A DNA stretch of 6,614 nucleotides from contig JAJZTO010000156.1 of NCBI GenBank assembly GCA_021848865.1, positions 1 through 6,614 of the forward strand, given 5' to 3'. Position 1 is the first letter of the stretch; every line of letters starts with the position of its first letter. Positions 5,984 to 6,614 of the stretch are shown in pieces. This DNA is from Myxococcales bacterium. Lineage in GTDB: Bacteria > Myxococcota > Myxococcia > Myxococcales > Anaeromyxobacteraceae. The notes under the pieces are model-generated. The model was given only the letters and a program-made list of their open reading frames with translations. It was not told the origin of the DNA and did no database searches. Both the position numbers and the translations under genes were made by a program.

Positions 5984-6614
5984 TCAGTCGGCCAAATTAC
6001 TCTGGGTCAGGGCGAGATGGAGGTGATGGGGGTCTTGTGCGGGCAGGCGGCACGCACCGCGCTCGCACACGTACGCCGTGGCCCGGCCGCCCACCGCCAC
6101 CTTCCCGGCAGCGATCGGCGCCAGCCGGGCGAGCGCCGCGAGCGGCGCCCCCTCGGGGGCCCCGCAGAGGACGCGGCCGGGGAGGAAGGTCTCGCGCAGC
6201 ACCTGCAGGAATGGCTCCGGAACGGCCCCCTCCGGCCACACCAGCACCACCTCCGGCACCGCGCCGTGCCGCCACCCCAGGGCGAGCAGCAGCTCGTGCA
6301 GCGTGAAGGGGTGCTCGGCGAGCTGGCTCGCGTACGAGCGCAGGGCGCGGTCGGCCACCGCGCGCCAGCGGTCGTCCCCGGTGAGGGCGGCGATGCGCAG
6401 CGCGTTCAGCGCCGCCACCGAGGCGCCCGACGGTTCGGCGCCGTCGTGCGTCGGCCGCTCGCGGGCGATGAGCCGCTCGTGGTCGTCGGCCGTCGTGAAC
6501 CACCCCCCGCGCTCGCGGTCGGCGAAGAGCGCCTCCGTCGCCTCGGCGAGCCCCAGCGCCTCCTCCAGCCAGCGAGGCTCGAACGTCGCCTCGAACAGGT
6601 CGAGGAGCCCCTGG
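5984..6614 (-). CDS. DUF255 thioredoxin-domain protein (YyaL/SPATA20-like), C-terminal part
   Basis: Reading the minus strand from the window edge, the frame is open for 209 residues to a TGA at 5986-5984. A GTG at 6418 is an internal valine and not the start. The visible part is the helical C-terminal half of the family: GGWFTTADDHERLIARERP, then DGAEPSGASVAALNALRIAA (the diagnostic D-G-A-x-P-S-G-x-S-V-A-A-x-N stretch), LLALGWRHGAVPEVVLVWPE, and the closing ATAYVCERGACRLPAQDP with its Cys pair. Full proteins of this type have an N-terminal thioredoxin-like DUF255 domain followed by an alpha/alpha barrel resembling glycoside hydrolases. Their biochemical role is not established. The last nine or so residues (LTQSNLAD region) are encoded by the transposase unit's boundary repeat and the bases just inside it, so the native C-terminus may have been replaced. 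Confidence 0.88.
   Translation of the reverse strand, partial: QGLLDLFEATFEPRWLEEALGLAEATEALFADRERGGWFTTADDHERLIARERPTHDGAEPSGASVAALNALRIAALTGDDRWRAVADRALRSYASQLAEHPFTLHELLLALGWRHGAVPEVVLVWPEGAVPEPFLQVLRETFLPGRVLCGAPEGAPLAALARLAPIAAGKVAVGGRATAYVCERGACRLPAQDPHHLHLALTQSNLAD
5995..6013 (+). repeat. REP-like repeat, copy 3 (right boundary of transposase unit)
   Basis: AATTACTCTGGGTCAGGGC is the exact reverse complement of copy 2 and matches copy 1 except for one inserted base. It lies within the 3' end of the DUF255 frame and encodes ALTQSN there on the minus strand. Confidence 0.85.

Larger units (their letters stand above)
4729..6013. mobile_element. RAYT transposase unit bounded by 19-bp inverted repeats
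   Basis: GCCCTGACCCAGAGTAATT at 4729-4747 recurs as an exact reverse complement at 5995-6013. The match continues inward for GGC after a one-base insertion on the right side. The only gene inside is a RAYT-type transposase. The unit fits tightly between the end of the prohibitin-like gene and the end of the DUF255 gene, both of which run into its repeats. No flanking target duplication is visible, which agrees with the single-strand mechanism of IS200-like HUH enzymes. Exact mobile boundaries cannot be fixed from one copy. Confidence 0.65.

Noticed and set aside
4729..6013. CRISPR array or composite transposon
   Set aside because: Only two or three repeats with gene-sized spacing are present and they alternate in orientation, so there is no array. 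No insertion sequences flank a cargo region.

Overview
The window looks like chromosome of a very GC-rich, diderm, soil-type bacterium. Strong G/C third-position bias, a Sec-exported beta-barrel candidate, a lipoprotein-type prohibitin homologue and a zinc-ribbon/DUF3426-like protein together suggest a myxobacterium, with Anaeromyxobacter-like Myxococcota as my best guess. That assignment rests on recollection of similar proteins and composition, with no search run.

Left part (1-2754). A 5'-truncated gene for a proline/alanine-rich, single-pass membrane protein (DUF3426-like C-terminal region) is followed after 9 bases by a helical-repeat protein with LRV/HEAT-like features. That gene runs convergently into tatA (minus strand), and the two share the stop-codon tetranucleotide CTAG. 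A 72-base divergent spacer with a small inverted repeat separates tatA from a cytoplasmic glycerophosphodiester phosphodiesterase gene (plus strand).

Middle (2755-4735). An exported outer-membrane-type protein gene (minus) and an SPFH/prohibitin-like putative lipoprotein gene (plus) diverge from a 154-base spacer. The spacer carries a good sigma70-like promoter for the minus-strand gene and one copy of a short repeated sequence.

Right part (4729-6614). A unit of about 1.28 kb is bounded by 19-bp perfect inverted repeats. It contains one gene, a REP-associated tyrosine transposase (RAYT, IS200-like HUH/Y1 family). It lies exactly between the stop codon of the prohibitin gene and the 3' end of a DUF255 thioredoxin-domain (YyaL/SPATA20-like) gene, which is truncated by the window edge.

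The most interesting feature is the repeat family. Three copies sharing a 13-bp identical core occur in alternating orientation (3858-3875, 4729-4747, 5995-6013). Two bracket the transposase and two bracket the prohibitin gene. One copy supplies the stop codon of the prohibitin gene, and another supplies the last residues of the DUF255 protein. I read this as a REP/RAYT-type system whose repeats settle at gene ends. The remaining genes look like ordinary chromosomal housekeeping or envelope genes with no obvious shared pathway.
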